A DNA stretch of 64,000 nucleotides from Mesorhizobium sp. YIM 152430 (GTDB lineage Bacteria > Pseudomonadota > Alphaproteobacteria > Rhizobiales > Rhizobiaceae), in the NCBI RefSeq assembly GCF_029210365.1, contig NZ_JARGES010000018.1, forward strand, positions 434,001 through 498,000. Direction: 5' to 3'. This document shows positions 1 to 8,280 of this stretch, piece after piece; the stretch's first letter is position 1, and the number at the start of each line of letters is the position of its first letter. Below the pieces are notes generated by a model, which saw nothing but the letters and a program-made list of their open reading frames with translations, was not told the origin of the DNA and searched no databases. The position numbers were made by a program, and so were the translations under genes.

Positions 1-2
1 GC

Positions 3-191
3 CTCGCACAGCGCCTTGAAACCGGCATCTGCCACATCAATTCGGCGACCATCCACGACGAACCGCAAATGCCGTTCGGCGGGGTCAAGTCGTCGGGCCA
101 TGGCCGTTTCGGCGGCCGGGCGGGCATCGACGCATTCACCGAATTGCGGTGGATCACGATTCAGAGCGGCCAACCGGACTATCCGATCTGA
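3..191 (+). CDS. Aldehyde dehydrogenase, C-terminal end (partial)
   Basis: Only the last 62 residues are inside the window; the gene starts upstream. The reading frame ends in a TGA at 189-191. The segment holds the conserved ALDH C-terminal signature, with a CHIN stretch, an HDEPQMPFGGVKSSGHGRFG stretch and a FTELRWITI strand, typical of NAD(P)-dependent benzaldehyde/vanillin/succinate-semialdehyde dehydrogenases. The catalytic Cys and Glu lie outside the window. A 56-nt gap with a GGGAGGAG ribosome site leads straight into the binding-protein gene, so it is probably the upstream member of the same operon. The complete paralogue at 5602-7062 closes that operon. Substrate is unknown. Confidence 0.85.
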   Translation, partial: LAQRLETGICHINSATIHDEPQMPFGGVKSSGHGRFGGRAGIDAFTELRWITIQSGQPDYPI

Positions 192-247
192 AAACGAAGA
201 CCGGCAGGAGGATGCCGGACCTTGGAAACATTGGGAGGAGACAGGAC

Positions 248-1444
248 ATGATCAGACGCACGTTCATCGCACTCGCAGCCGGCGCCGCGACGCTGGCACT
301 CGCCGGACACGCGGCGGCGCAGGAAACGATCAAGATCGGCGCCAGTGCGCCGAAGACCGGACCGCTCGCGGCCGGCGCGACGGTCAGCCACTGGCCGAAC
401 ATCCAGCTTTGGGTTTCTGAAGTGAACGGCCGCGGCGGTCTTCAGGTCGGCGACCAGCAGATGATGATCGAACTGGTCGAGTATGACGACCGGACCTCGG
501 CCGAGACCGCCGTCCAGAACATCCAGCGCCTGGCGACAGTCGACGAGGTGGACTTCATCGTCACGCCCTATTCGACCGGGCTCAATGTCGCCACCGCGCC
601 GATCATCGCGCGCTATGGCTATCCGCACATCACGACCAGCGCGATCACCGACGGCGTCGAGGAGTTCGCCGAGCGCTGGCCGAACTCGTTCTGGATGCTG
701 GGCACGTCGAGGGAACTGGCCGAAGGCACGGCCGAGGCCCTGAAGAAGCTGTATGATGCCGGCGAGATCGGCAACAAGGTGGCGCTCGTCCACGTCGCCG
801 ACGCGTTCGGACTGGAACTGGCCGGCGCCGGCAAGCCGGCGCTCGAAGCGGCAGGCTTCGAGATCGTCTACGAAGCGTCCTATCCGCTCGGCACGCAGGA
901 CGTCGCACCGATCGTCAGCCAGGCGAAGGCCGCAGCACCCGACGCCTTCGTCGGCTTCTCCTATCCCGGCGACACCTTCGCGCTCACCGAGCAGGCACAG
1001 ATCCAGGACCTTGACGTCGGTGCCTTCTATGTCGGCGTCGGCGCGTCCTTCCCGGCCTATGCCGGCCGTTTCGGCGCGACGGCGAACGGTGTCCTGGGTG
1101 CCGGCGGCACCAACCCGGATGACGAGAAGATCAAGGAATACCGCGCCAGGCACAAGGAAGTGACGGGCGCGGATGCCGATTACTGGGCGAGCGCGGTCAC
1201 CTATTCGGGCCTCCAGGTGCTCGAGCAGGCGATCGAGGCGGCCGGCACCAAGGATCGCGAGACCGTCGTCGAGGCGATCAGGACCGGCACTTTCGACACG
1301 GTGATGGGCGAGATTCGCTTCGACAACAACATCAACCGCAATCTGTGGACCGTCGGCCAGTGGAAGGACGGCACCTTCTACGGCGTCGCCGCCAACGGCA
1401 TCGACGGGGCGATCGAGCCGGTCAAGAAGGACGGCTGGGAATAA
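248..1444 (+). CDS. Branched-chain amino acid-type ABC transporter, periplasmic substrate-binding protein
   Basis: A 398-residue protein with a clear signal peptide (MIRR, then an alanine/leucine core, likely cleaved after residue 24 in HAAA|QET). The mature protein has the Peripla_BP_6 (Leu/Ile/Val-binding-like) fold: it opens TIKIGASAPKTGPLAAGA, followed by a VNGRGG segment typical of this family. It delivers a ligand to the LivHM permease encoded next. The ATG at 248 was chosen because GGGAGGAG sits just upstream and the signal peptide starts there. An open frame extends further 5' but overlaps the upstream dehydrogenase. Flanking aldehyde dehydrogenases suggest the ligand may be an aromatic or aldehyde-yielding compound rather than an amino acid; that is inference. 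Confidence 0.93.
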   Translation: MIRRTFIALAAGAATLALAGHAAAQETIKIGASAPKTGPLAAGATVSHWPNIQLWVSEVNGRGGLQVGDQQMMIELVEYDDRTSAETAVQNIQRLATVDEVDFIVTPYSTGLNVATAPIIARYGYPHITTSAITDGVEEFAERWPNSFWMLGTSRELAEGTAEALKKLYDAGEIGNKVALVHVADAFGLELAGAGKPALEAAGFEIVYEASYPLGTQDVAPIVSQAKAAAPDAFVGFSYPGDTFALTEQAQIQDLDVGAFYVGVGASFPAYAGRFGATANGVLGAGGTNPDDEKIKEYRARHKEVTGADADYWASAVTYSGLQVLEQAIEAAGTKDRETVVEAIRTGTFDTVMGEIRFDNNINRNLWTVGQWKDGTFYGVAANGIDGAIEPVKKDGWE

Positions 1445-1455
1445 GTCTCCAGACC

Positions 1456-1484
1456 GCGCCATCCCGGCCTGTCCGGGATGGCGC
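1456..1484 (+). other. Perfect 12-bp intercistronic hairpin after the binding-protein gene
   Basis: GCGCCATCCCGG at 1456-1467 pairs perfectly with CCGGGATGGCGC at 1473-1484 around a 5-nt loop. No T-run follows, so it is not a classic intrinsic terminator. Hairpins between a binding-protein gene and its permease genes commonly stabilise the upstream mRNA or attenuate downstream transcription, giving more binding protein than permease. That role is inferred here. Confidence 0.7.
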
Positions 1485-1526
1485 TTCTGGCTCTGCCGCG
1501 ACAGGAACGGAGTGGTAGCTTAGAGA

Positions 1527-2393
1527 ATGCAGATCATCATCACGGGCATATTGCTGGGAGGAACCTACGCGCTGATCGCGCTCGGGCTGACCCTGCAATA
1601 CGGCGTCGCGCGCATCATGAACCTTGCCAATGGCGAAACCTTCGTCGCGGCCTGCTTCATCGCCTTCTGGCTGTTCACGGCGATGCAGATCAATCCATTG
1701 GCCGGGCTGTTTCTCATCGCGCCGGCAGCCTTCATCATCAATTGGGCGATCTACGCGGTCCTTTTGAAGCCGCTCGTCGAGAGGGCGAAGAACCGCGGAA
1801 TGCTCGAGGTGGATTCCATTCTCGCGACCTTCGGCCTGCTTTTCCTCTTGCAGGGCCTGATGCTGCTCGCCTTCGGCGGTTCATATTTCTCCTACACCTT
1901 CCTTGCCGAGCGCTTCGTGATCCTCGGCAACCCGTTCGGGCTGAACCGCGTGGTGGCTTTCGGCGCAGCGGTTGTCATCGCCCTTGCGCTCTATGTTTTC
2001 CTTTATCGAACCCGGCAGGGCACGGCCGTCCGCGCCGTTGCGGCCGATCCGAATTCGGCCAGGCTCGTCGCCATCGATGTGGCGAAGACGGCCGCCTTCG
2101 CCTTCGCGCTCGGCGGCGCATTGACGGCCTGCGGCGGGGCGTTGCTGTCGACCTTCTATACGTTCAACGCGTCGATGGGCGTCGTCTTCACCATGAAGGC
2201 GCTGATCATCGTCATCATGGGCGGCGTCGGCGACATTCGCGGCGCGGTGCTCGCGGCACTCATTCTCGGCGTGACCGAAACCGCGGTGGCAAGCCTCATC
2301 GATCCGGGCCTGACCATCGCCGCGACCTATGCGCTCTTCATCATCGTGCTTCTCTTCCGCCCGCAGGGAATGTTCGGGAGGCAGTCGACATGA
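1527..2393 (+). CDS. livH: Branched-chain amino acid-type ABC transporter permease LivH
   Basis: A 288-residue inner-membrane protein with about eight hydrophobic spans and no signal peptide. The N-terminus (GGTYALIALGLTLQYGVARI) and the MNLANGE stretch are LivH/BPD_transp_2 hallmarks. The late segment KALIIVIMGGVGDIRGAV is the cytoplasmic EAA-like loop that contacts the ATPases. It forms the translocation channel with LivM. The stop overlaps the livM start by ATGA at 2390-2393, showing translational coupling. Length is normal for LivH. Confidence 0.95.
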   Translation: MQIIITGILLGGTYALIALGLTLQYGVARIMNLANGETFVAACFIAFWLFTAMQINPLAGLFLIAPAAFIINWAIYAVLLKPLVERAKNRGMLEVDSILATFGLLFLLQGLMLLAFGGSYFSYTFLAERFVILGNPFGLNRVVAFGAAVVIALALYVFLYRTRQGTAVRAVAADPNSARLVAIDVAKTAAFAFALGGALTACGGALLSTFYTFNASMGVVFTMKALIIVIMGGVGDIRGAVLAALILGVTETAVASLIDPGLTIAATYALFIIVLLFRPQGMFGRQST

Positions 2394-3349
2394 CGCTCGA
2401 CCAGTCGGAAGTCCGCGTCGGCCTTCTCGGCGCCATCGCCGTGGCGGCACTCGCGACGCTGCCGCTCTTCAGCCAGGGCTATTACCTGTCGCTCGGCGTC
2501 AACCTGATGCTTTATGCGGCGCTCTGCACGGCCTGGACGCTGTTCTCCGGCCCAACGCACTACATCTCGCTCGCCACCGCCGCATTCTTCGGCCTCGGCA
2601 CCTATACGGTGGGGCTTTGGGTCGACCATGTGCCGTTCTTCGTCCTCGTTCTTGGAGGGGGCCTCGTCGCGGCGGTTCTCGCCGGGCTTGTCGGCGCGGC
2701 GACGTTGCGGCTTTCGGGCGTCTATTTCGTCATCTTCACGCTGGGCCTCGCTGAACTCGTCCGCCAACTCGTCTCGTGGACGCAGACGAAAGTGTCGACC
2801 CGGATGGGACTCTACGTCTTCACCGACTTCACCGAGGTTCACATCTACTGGATGCTTCTCGCCTTGACGGTCGCCGTCTTCGTCACCGGCTGGCTGATCG
2901 GCCGCTCGAAGCTCGGCTTCGCAATGAAAATCATCGGCAATGACGAGACGGTCGCGCGCCATGTCGGCATCGACACCGCCCGCGCCAAAATCATCCTGTT
3001 CATGATCTCGGGCGCCTTCATCGGCATCGCCGGCGCGATCTCTGCCCCCCGCTACGCCTATATCGAGCCGCCATCCGCCTTCAATCCGATGATCTCCTTC
3101 CTCGTCGTCATCATGGCGCTGCTCGGCGGCACGAAGCGCCTGTGGGGCCCGCTCGTCGGCGTCATTCCGTTCACGATCCTGTTCGATCAGGTCTCGGCGC
3201 AATTCCCCAACCACACGCCCATCGTCATGGGCCTCGCCTTCCTCGCCATCGTCTATCTCCTGCCGGACGGCGTGACGGGACGGCTGGAGCAGATGCGAGC
3301 GCGGATGAAGCGGTCTGAAAAGACCGTGGGCGGGGAGAAGGTCGCATGA
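2390..3349 (+). CDS. livM: Branched-chain amino acid-type ABC transporter permease LivM
   Basis: A 319-residue multi-spanning permease, the partner of LivH. It shows the LivM pattern: hydrophobic N-terminus, LGVNLMLYAALCTAWTLFSG, ISLATAAFFGLGTYT, and near the end FLVVIMALLGGTKRLWGPLV, which is the ATPase-contact loop. The ATG at 2390 overlaps the livH stop (ATGA). A much longer open frame begins at 1478 but runs through livH in another frame and has no start signal, so it is not used. Its own stop overlaps livG by four bases. Confidence 0.95.
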   Translation: MTLDQSEVRVGLLGAIAVAALATLPLFSQGYYLSLGVNLMLYAALCTAWTLFSGPTHYISLATAAFFGLGTYTVGLWVDHVPFFVLVLGGGLVAAVLAGLVGAATLRLSGVYFVIFTLGLAELVRQLVSWTQTKVSTRMGLYVFTDFTEVHIYWMLLALTVAVFVTGWLIGRSKLGFAMKIIGNDETVARHVGIDTARAKIILFMISGAFIGIAGAISAPRYAYIEPPSAFNPMISFLVVIMALLGGTKRLWGPLVGVIPFTILFDQVSAQFPNHTPIVMGLAFLAIVYLLPDGVTGRLEQMRARMKRSEKTVGGEKVA

Positions 3350-4077
3350 GCGCCATCCTCTCCGTCGACCGCGCGCAGAAGAAGTTCGGCGGTCTCGTCG
3401 CCGTCAACGATGTTTCCTTTGACGTCCGCGAAGGCGAACTTCTCGGGCTCATCGGCCCGAACGGGTCCGGCAAGACGACGATGCTCAATCTGATCTCCGG
3501 CGCGCTGCGCCCGAGTGCCGGCGAGATCCGGCTGAAGGGCGAGCGCATTTCCGGCCATGCCGCGCATCACATCGCGCGCCAGGGTGTCGCGCGCACATTC
3601 CAACTCGTGCGCATCCTGCCGTCGATGACGGCGGAGGAAAACGTCGTGGCAGGCGCCGTCTTCGCGCGCAACCGGCTCTGGGGCAAGGACGCCCATGCGC
3701 TGGCGCAAACGCTGCTCGCTCGCGTCGGGCTCGAAGGCCGCGCCGACATGCCGGTCGCCGCCATGACCTATATCGACCAGAAGCGCATCGAACTGGCGCG
3801 CGCGCTTGCATCCGATCCGCGCGTGCTGCTGCTCGACGAGTGGCTCGCCGGCCTCAATCCGTCCGAGTTGCAGATCGGCATCGCCCTGATCGACGATCTG
3901 CGCCGCGAGGGTCGCACGATCATCATGGTCGAGCATGTGATGGACGCGATCCGCACTTTGTGCGACCGCTGCGTCGTCATGAACACCGGCACCAAGATCG
4001 CCGAAGGCGACGTCGCCGAAGTGTTGTCCGACGCGGAGGTCGTGCGCGCCTATCTCGGGGACGACGACGATGCTTGA
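3346..4077 (+). CDS. livG: Branched-chain amino acid-type ABC transporter ATPase LivG, with an atypical signature motif
   Basis: A 243-residue ATP-binding subunit. Walker A is GPNGSGKT at residues 37-44 and Walker B is LLLDE at 161-165 with its catalytic Glu. The ABC signature is odd: where LivG proteins normally read like LSYGxQR, this one reads MTYIDQKR at about 140-147, so the signature glycine is an isoleucine. The typical LivG segment VARTFQLVRI follows the first half. ATPase activity may therefore rely mainly on the composite site that uses the canonical LivF signature. Start overlaps livM (ATGA) and the end overlaps livF by 8 bp. Confidence 0.93.
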   Translation: MSAILSVDRAQKKFGGLVAVNDVSFDVREGELLGLIGPNGSGKTTMLNLISGALRPSAGEIRLKGERISGHAAHHIARQGVARTFQLVRILPSMTAEENVVAGAVFARNRLWGKDAHALAQTLLARVGLEGRADMPVAAMTYIDQKRIELARALASDPRVLLLDEWLAGLNPSELQIGIALIDDLRREGRTIIMVEHVMDAIRTLCDRCVVMNTGTKIAEGDVAEVLSDAEVVRAYLGDDDDA

Positions 4078-5599
4078 GGTGAAAAGTCTCGGCGTCCGCT
4101 ACGGCCGCCACCTCGCGCTCGAAGGCGTCTCCGCGAAGATCGCCAAGGGCGAGATTTGCGTCATGCTGGGGGCCAATGGTGCCGGCAAGTCGAGTCTGCT
4201 CAAGGCCATCGCGGGTCTCGTCAAGACCGAACCCGGCACCGAGATCACGATGAACGGCAAACCGATCACGAGCGTCAAGGCGCACCGGATCGTGGAGGAG
4301 GGCGTTGCGCTGGTGCCAGAGGGGCGCGGCATCTTCGGCGATCTGACGGTGGCGGAAAACCTGCAACTCGGCGCCTTCGCCGGTCGTGCCCGCAAGGGTG
4401 AGGCCGATGCGCTGAAGCGCATCTACGAGCTCTTCCCACGCCTTGCCGAGCGCAAGGGCCAGATCGCGCGCACTATGTCGGGCGGCGAGCAGCAGATGGT
4501 GGCGATCGGCCGCGCGCTGATGTCCAAGCCCGACATTTTGATGCTCGACGAACCGTCGCTCGGCCTCTCGCCGCTTTTGTCGAAGGAACTGTTCAAGTCG
4601 CTCAAGGCCGTGGCGGCGACAGGCGTCGGCATCCTGCTCGTCGAACAGAACGCCAAGCTCAGCCTGCGCATCGCGGACCGCGGCTACCTGATCGAAAACG
4701 GCCTCATCACCGGGGAAGACACGGCGGTCAATCTGGTGAATGACCCCGCCGTCGTGAACGCCTATCTCGGCGGCGGCAAGTCGGATGGCGCCAGGCGCCG
4801 CGCGAAACGCGGCATCGCTCTGCCGCCCTTCCTCGCTTTGCCGGCCACGCTCGATGCAATGGCGCGCATGGCGGGTGATCTCGCACGTCGCGCCGGCGCG
4901 ATCCAGACGGCCTTCGTGCGCTATCTGCGGCGGGAGAAAGCGGCTCCGAGCGCCTTTGCCGGCCGCTACGAGCCGAAGGCCGGTCCCGATCCGTGGGACG
5001 TGGCGGCAAGGGAAGCGTCACTGCCGAAACCCGCCTCCGTCGATGCCGGCCGCCTGTCCGATCAAGCTGCGGACTTGGCGCGACGCGCGCAGGAGCGGCT
5101 CGCCGCCCATGTGGCGTCCAATCGCCTGACGCGCGGAGCCTGCACGTCGCCTGCACCGGAGCGCCCGGCCTTCCTCAAAAGGTCGACCGCGCCGCGCCGC
5201 ACGGAACTTGCCCTCGATGCAGCCGCGCTTGCCGACCGCGCGGCGAAGCGGCTTGCCGTCCATGTCTCGAACCGTCGCAAAACGATCGAGCGACCCGTCC
5301 TGCCGCGCAAACCGGCTGCCGCACCGGCACCAAAGCTGAACGGCGGCCACGGCCGCGTCGGGCACAACAGCGCCGGCTTCGACATCGACGATGAGGTGCA
5401 GGTCCCCGCGGCGCCGCAGCGTATCGACCTGTCCGACGTGGTGGCACGCGCCGCCGCCATTCAGGCGGAGCACGTCGCTGCGCGCCGAAAGACCCTCACC
5501 GCGTTCACGATCCCGCCGCAGCCGGCGGCGAGGCTGGACGCCGACTCACAACCGAAAAAGAAGTCCGCCAAAAAGCGGAAGAAGCATAAGGAGGCTTGA
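4070..5599 (+). CDS. livF: ABC transporter ATPase LivF fused to a ~275-residue basic repeat tail
   Basis: Residues 1-234 are an ordinary LivF ATPase: Walker A GANGAGKS at 34-41, signature MSGGE at 136-140, Walker B ILMLDEPS at 156-163, ending at the usual NAYLGG. LivF normally stops there, but this protein continues to residue 509. The tail is Ala/Arg-rich and holds four degenerate copies of a ~25-residue helical unit (about 262-290, 329-355, 382-406, 454-476) built on LARRAxxRLAxHVxxxRxT, then a GHNSAGFDIDDEVQ segment and a lysine-rich end (KKKSAKKRKKHKEA). There is no frameshift: codon use stays uniform and the stop lies right before the next gene's ribosome site. The tail's function is unknown. 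Confidence 0.93.
   Translation: MLEVKSLGVRYGRHLALEGVSAKIAKGEICVMLGANGAGKSSLLKAIAGLVKTEPGTEITMNGKPITSVKAHRIVEEGVALVPEGRGIFGDLTVAENLQLGAFAGRARKGEADALKRIYELFPRLAERKGQIARTMSGGEQQMVAIGRALMSKPDILMLDEPSLGLSPLLSKELFKSLKAVAATGVGILLVEQNAKLSLRIADRGYLIENGLITGEDTAVNLVNDPAVVNAYLGGGKSDGARRRAKRGIALPPFLALPATLDAMARMAGDLARRAGAIQTAFVRYLRREKAAPSAFAGRYEPKAGPDPWDVAAREASLPKPASVDAGRLSDQAADLARRAQERLAAHVASNRLTRGACTSPAPERPAFLKRSTAPRRTELALDAAALADRAAKRLAVHVSNRRKTIERPVLPRKPAAAPAPKLNGGHGRVGHNSAGFDIDDEVQVPAAPQRIDLSDVVARAAAIQAEHVAARRKTLTAFTIPPQPAARLDADSQPKKKSAKKRKKHKEA
4853..5497 (+). repeat. Four degenerate ~25-codon repeats inside the livF tail
   Basis: Protein-level repeats at about 4853-4939, 5054-5134, 5213-5287 and 5429-5497. 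Shared features are an aliphatic/Ala-Arg helix (for example ADLARRAQERLAAHVASNR, ALADRAAKRLAVHVSNRRK, DVVARAAAIQAEHVAARRK) and an Arg/Lys-Thr end. Spacers are proline-rich and differ in length (about 24-47 residues), so this is diverged internal duplication rather than a recent tandem repeat. Confidence 0.75.
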
Positions 5600-5601
5600 G
5601 A

Positions 5602-7062
5602 ATGGCTCGTGTTTTCGAAGGCATGTATATCGGCGGCGGCTGGTCCGCGACGAAGAAGACCTTCAAGGATCTCAATCCGGCCGACGGCTCGGTCTGGGCC
5701 GAGGTGCCGGATTCGGGTCGCGCCGAGACGGCGGCCGCCATCGAGGCAGCGCACAAGGCGTTTCCCGAATGGGCCGCTCTGCCCTTCTCAAAGCGCGCTC
5801 ACTATCTTCACAAGGCGGCCGAGATCTGGGAACGCCGCAAAACAGAAATCGTCGACGCCATTCAGGCCGAAGGCGGCGGCTGGTTCGGCAAGGGCATGTT
5901 CGAGACCGGCTACGTCACGGAAGTCTTCCACGCCGCCGCAGCGTCGGTCTGGAACCCGATCGGCGAGGTCATGCCGTCCGAATATGGAAAGGTCTCGATG
6001 GCGACGCGCCGGCCGATGGGCGTCGTCTCGGTCATCTCGCCTTGGAATTTCCCCTGCATCCTCACCGCCCGCGGCTTCCTGTTCCCGCTCGTCGCCGGCA
6101 ACACGATCGTCTTGAAGCCGTCCGAGGAAACGCCCTATCTCGGCGGGCTGCTCTTCGCCGAAATCTTCGAGGAAGCCGGCCTGCCCAAGGGCGTCTTCAA
6201 CGTCGTCACCTGCTCGCGCGAAAACGTCCAGGAAGTCGGCGACGAATTGATCGAACATCCTTACGTAAAGGGCATTTCCTTTACCGGCTCGACGGCGGTC
6301 GGCCGTCAGGTCGCGGCCAAGGCCGGCGCGCATCTGAAAAAGTGCTGCGTCGAACTCGGCGGCAAGGATTCGCTGATCGTGTGCGACGACGCCGAGATGG
6401 AACGCGCCACGCAAGCCGCCAATTTCGGCTCCTTCATGCATCAGGGCCAGATCTGCATGTCGGTCGAGAAGGTGCTCGTCCACGAGAAGATTTTCGACGA
6501 TTTCCTGGCGAAGTTCGTGGAACGCGCGAAGAAGCTCAAGGTCGGCGACCCGACCAAGAGCAAGGAGCACATCATCGGCCCGCTCATCAACGACAAGCAG
6601 GTCGCCAAGGTGAAGGAACAACTCGATGACGCCATTGCGAAAGGTGCGAAGGTCGTGCTCGGCGGCAAGATCGAGGGCCGTTTCGTCGAGCCGACGATCC
6701 TGACCGGCGTGACGCCGGACATGAAGCTCTATCAGGACGAGACCTTCGGCCCGGTCGTGCCCGTCATCCCGTTCCGCACGGACGAAGAGGCTGTCGAGAT
6801 CGCCAATGACAGCGAGTATGGCCTGTCGGCCGGCGTCATGACGCGCGACGAGGGAAGGGGGCTTGCCATCGTCAACAAGCTCGACACGGGCAACTGCCAC
6901 ATCAACTGTTCTTCGGTGAACGACGAGCCGCATGTCCCGTTCGGCGGCTTCAAGGCGTCGGGCGTCGGCAAGCATGGCGGCCGCTGGTCGCTCGAAACAT
7001 TCACCGAGACGCGCTGGATCACGCTCGACCGCGGCGGCCGACCCTATCCGCCGATGTTCTGA
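5602..7062 (+). CDS. NAD(P)-dependent aldehyde dehydrogenase
   Basis: A 486-residue soluble ALDH that oxidises an aldehyde to the acid. Catalytic Glu251 lies in ELGGK and nucleophile Cys285 in GQICMS; the NAD-binding segments ISPWNFP and FTGSTAVGRQVAAKAG are intact. The overall pattern resembles benzaldehyde/vanillin-type dehydrogenases, but substrate cannot be assigned. ATG at 5602 is chosen because AAGGAGG (5588-5594) is 7 nt upstream; an in-frame TTG at 5596 overlaps the livF stop and is less likely. It is the last gene of the liv-type operon and is followed by a strong terminator, so it probably metabolises the transported compound. Confidence 0.93.
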   Translation: MARVFEGMYIGGGWSATKKTFKDLNPADGSVWAEVPDSGRAETAAAIEAAHKAFPEWAALPFSKRAHYLHKAAEIWERRKTEIVDAIQAEGGGWFGKGMFETGYVTEVFHAAAASVWNPIGEVMPSEYGKVSMATRRPMGVVSVISPWNFPCILTARGFLFPLVAGNTIVLKPSEETPYLGGLLFAEIFEEAGLPKGVFNVVTCSRENVQEVGDELIEHPYVKGISFTGSTAVGRQVAAKAGAHLKKCCVELGGKDSLIVCDDAEMERATQAANFGSFMHQGQICMSVEKVLVHEKIFDDFLAKFVERAKKLKVGDPTKSKEHIIGPLINDKQVAKVKEQLDDAIAKGAKVVLGGKIEGRFVEPTILTGVTPDMKLYQDETFGPVVPVIPFRTDEEAVEIANDSEYGLSAGVMTRDEGRGLAIVNKLDTGNCHINCSSVNDEPHVPFGGFKASGVGKHGGRWSLETFTETRWITLDRGGRPYPPMF

Positions 7063-7071
7063 TCGCAAGCG

Positions 7072-7100
7072 AAAAGGCCGGGCATTCCGGCCTTTTCCTT
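7072..7100. terminator. Bidirectional intrinsic terminator between ALDH and fdsD
   Basis: AAAAGGCCGG (7072-7081) and CCGGCCTTTT (7087-7096) form a 10-bp stem with a 5-nt loop and U-runs on both strands. It lies between two convergent operons, so it can serve both. Confidence 0.85.
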
Positions 7101-7437
7101 AACCCTGCGATGCGGCGATGCGTGACTTGGTCTCGCCTGATTCCTCGCCCTTGTCGCCCGGCACGCCGGCATTGGCCTGGCGGGACTGTTCAGGGCTCAC
7201 CGGCTGGCCGGGCCGGCGGATCGAGGCTGCGGCTTCGAGCACGATGGGCTTCAGCCCTTCGCCGCCCTTGTCGACCACCTCGAAGAAGTGGCCGCGCATT
7301 CGCGGCTCCCAGAACTTGTTGATGTGCTCCGCCACGCCGGCGACGCCGAGATGACGGGGCTTCGATTCGAAGAAGGTGCCGATCTGGTTCGCCATGCGGA
7401 TCAGCTTGGTGTGGGGGTTGAAGACCTCATGCGACAT
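7099..7437 (-). CDS. fdsD: Formate dehydrogenase subunit delta FdsD
   Basis: A 112-residue protein. The first ~70 residues match the small delta subunit family of NAD-linked formate dehydrogenases (KLIRMANQIGTFFESKP, then VAEHINKFWEPRMR). The last ~40 residues are a polar, probably disordered tail (RPGQPVSPEQSRQANAGVPG). Family members are needed for activity or assembly of the FdsGBA enzyme, though they are not catalytic. It is the last gene of the fds operon and overlaps the 3' end of fdhD by 11 bp. The gene ends on the shared terminator. Confidence 0.9.
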   Translation of the reverse strand: MSHEVFNPHTKLIRMANQIGTFFESKPRHLGVAGVAEHINKFWEPRMRGHFFEVVDKGGEGLKPIVLEAAASIRRPGQPVSPEQSRQANAGVPGDKGEESGETKSRIAASQG

Positions 7438-8251
7438 GGGCGCTGCTTTCGGACGTCAGGCGTTCGGGATGGGTGAAAATGTCGAACTCGTCGCCGCGCA
7501 CGAGCGCGACCAGGGTCATGCCGGCCTCCTCGGCCGTGCGGATCGCGAGCGCCGTCGGTGCCGAAACCGCGATGATGAACGAAGCGCCGATGGCGGCCGT
7601 TTTCTGCACCATCTCGACCGAGACGCGACTGGTGACGACGATCGCGCCGGATGCGCCGTCGATTCCGGCTTGCGCCAGCGCACCGGCGAGCTTGTCGAGC
7701 GCATTGTGCCGCCCGACATCCTCCCGTGCAATCAGGATGCCGCGACCCGGCGCGTAGAAGCCGGCGGCGTGGACGGCACCGGTCTCCTTGTGCAGCGGCT
7801 GGACCTTTGACAGAAGCCGCACGGCCTGCGTGATCTCGTATGCGGGTAGCACCAGCGTCGAACCGCTCACGTCGCGGACCGCACGCATCGCCTCGTCGAT
7901 GGATTCGATCCCGCACAGCCCGCAGCCGACCGGCCCGGCCAGCCGCCGGCGCCGCGCCTCGAACCGCTTGTTCGCCTTGTCGAACAGCCGGATCTGGATA
8001 TCGATCCCCGCGCCATGATCCTCGACGTCGATCGCCTCGATCTCGTCCGTCGAGGCGATGATGCCTTCCGTCAGAGAGAAGCCGATCGCGAAATCCTCGA
8101 AATCCGCAGGCGAGGCCATCATCACGGCATGGGTCGTCCCGCCATAGGACAGCGCGACCGCCGTTTCCTCCGGCACGTTTCGGTCGGCCCTGGAGGTGCC
8201 GGTCGCCCGGTGAGCGAGGCGCGGGAGGGGGGTGATCGGAGGGCGGGTCAT
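7427..8251 (-). CDS. fdhD: Formate dehydrogenase accessory sulfurtransferase FdhD
   Basis: A 274-residue FdhD/NarQ protein. The family transfers sulfur from a cysteine desulfurase to the molybdenum cofactor, which formate dehydrogenase needs to work. The CxxC loop is present as GCGLCGIES, and the nucleotide-like core is visible in ILIAREDVGRHNALDKL and TSRVSVEMVQKTA. It sits inside the fds operon between fdsA (29-bp gap) and fdsD, as in many alpha- and betaproteobacteria, which ties it directly to maturation of this FdsA. Confidence 0.95.
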   Translation of the reverse strand: MTRPPITPLPRLAHRATGTSRADRNVPEETAVALSYGGTTHAVMMASPADFEDFAIGFSLTEGIIASTDEIEAIDVEDHGAGIDIQIRLFDKANKRFEARRRRLAGPVGCGLCGIESIDEAMRAVRDVSGSTLVLPAYEITQAVRLLSKVQPLHKETGAVHAAGFYAPGRGILIAREDVGRHNALDKLAGALAQAGIDGASGAIVVTSRVSVEMVQKTAAIGASFIIAVSAPTALAIRTAEEAGMTLVALVRGDEFDIFTHPERLTSESSAHVA

Positions 8252-8280
8252 CGGCGCGAACTCGCCATCTCAGGTTCCCT

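Noticed and set aside
4750-4800. Frameshift or lost stop codon as the cause of the long LivF
   Set aside because: The tail keeps the same frame, codon bias and third-position GC, holds ordered internal repeats and ends just before a perfect ribosome site for the next gene. A real extension is the simpler reading.
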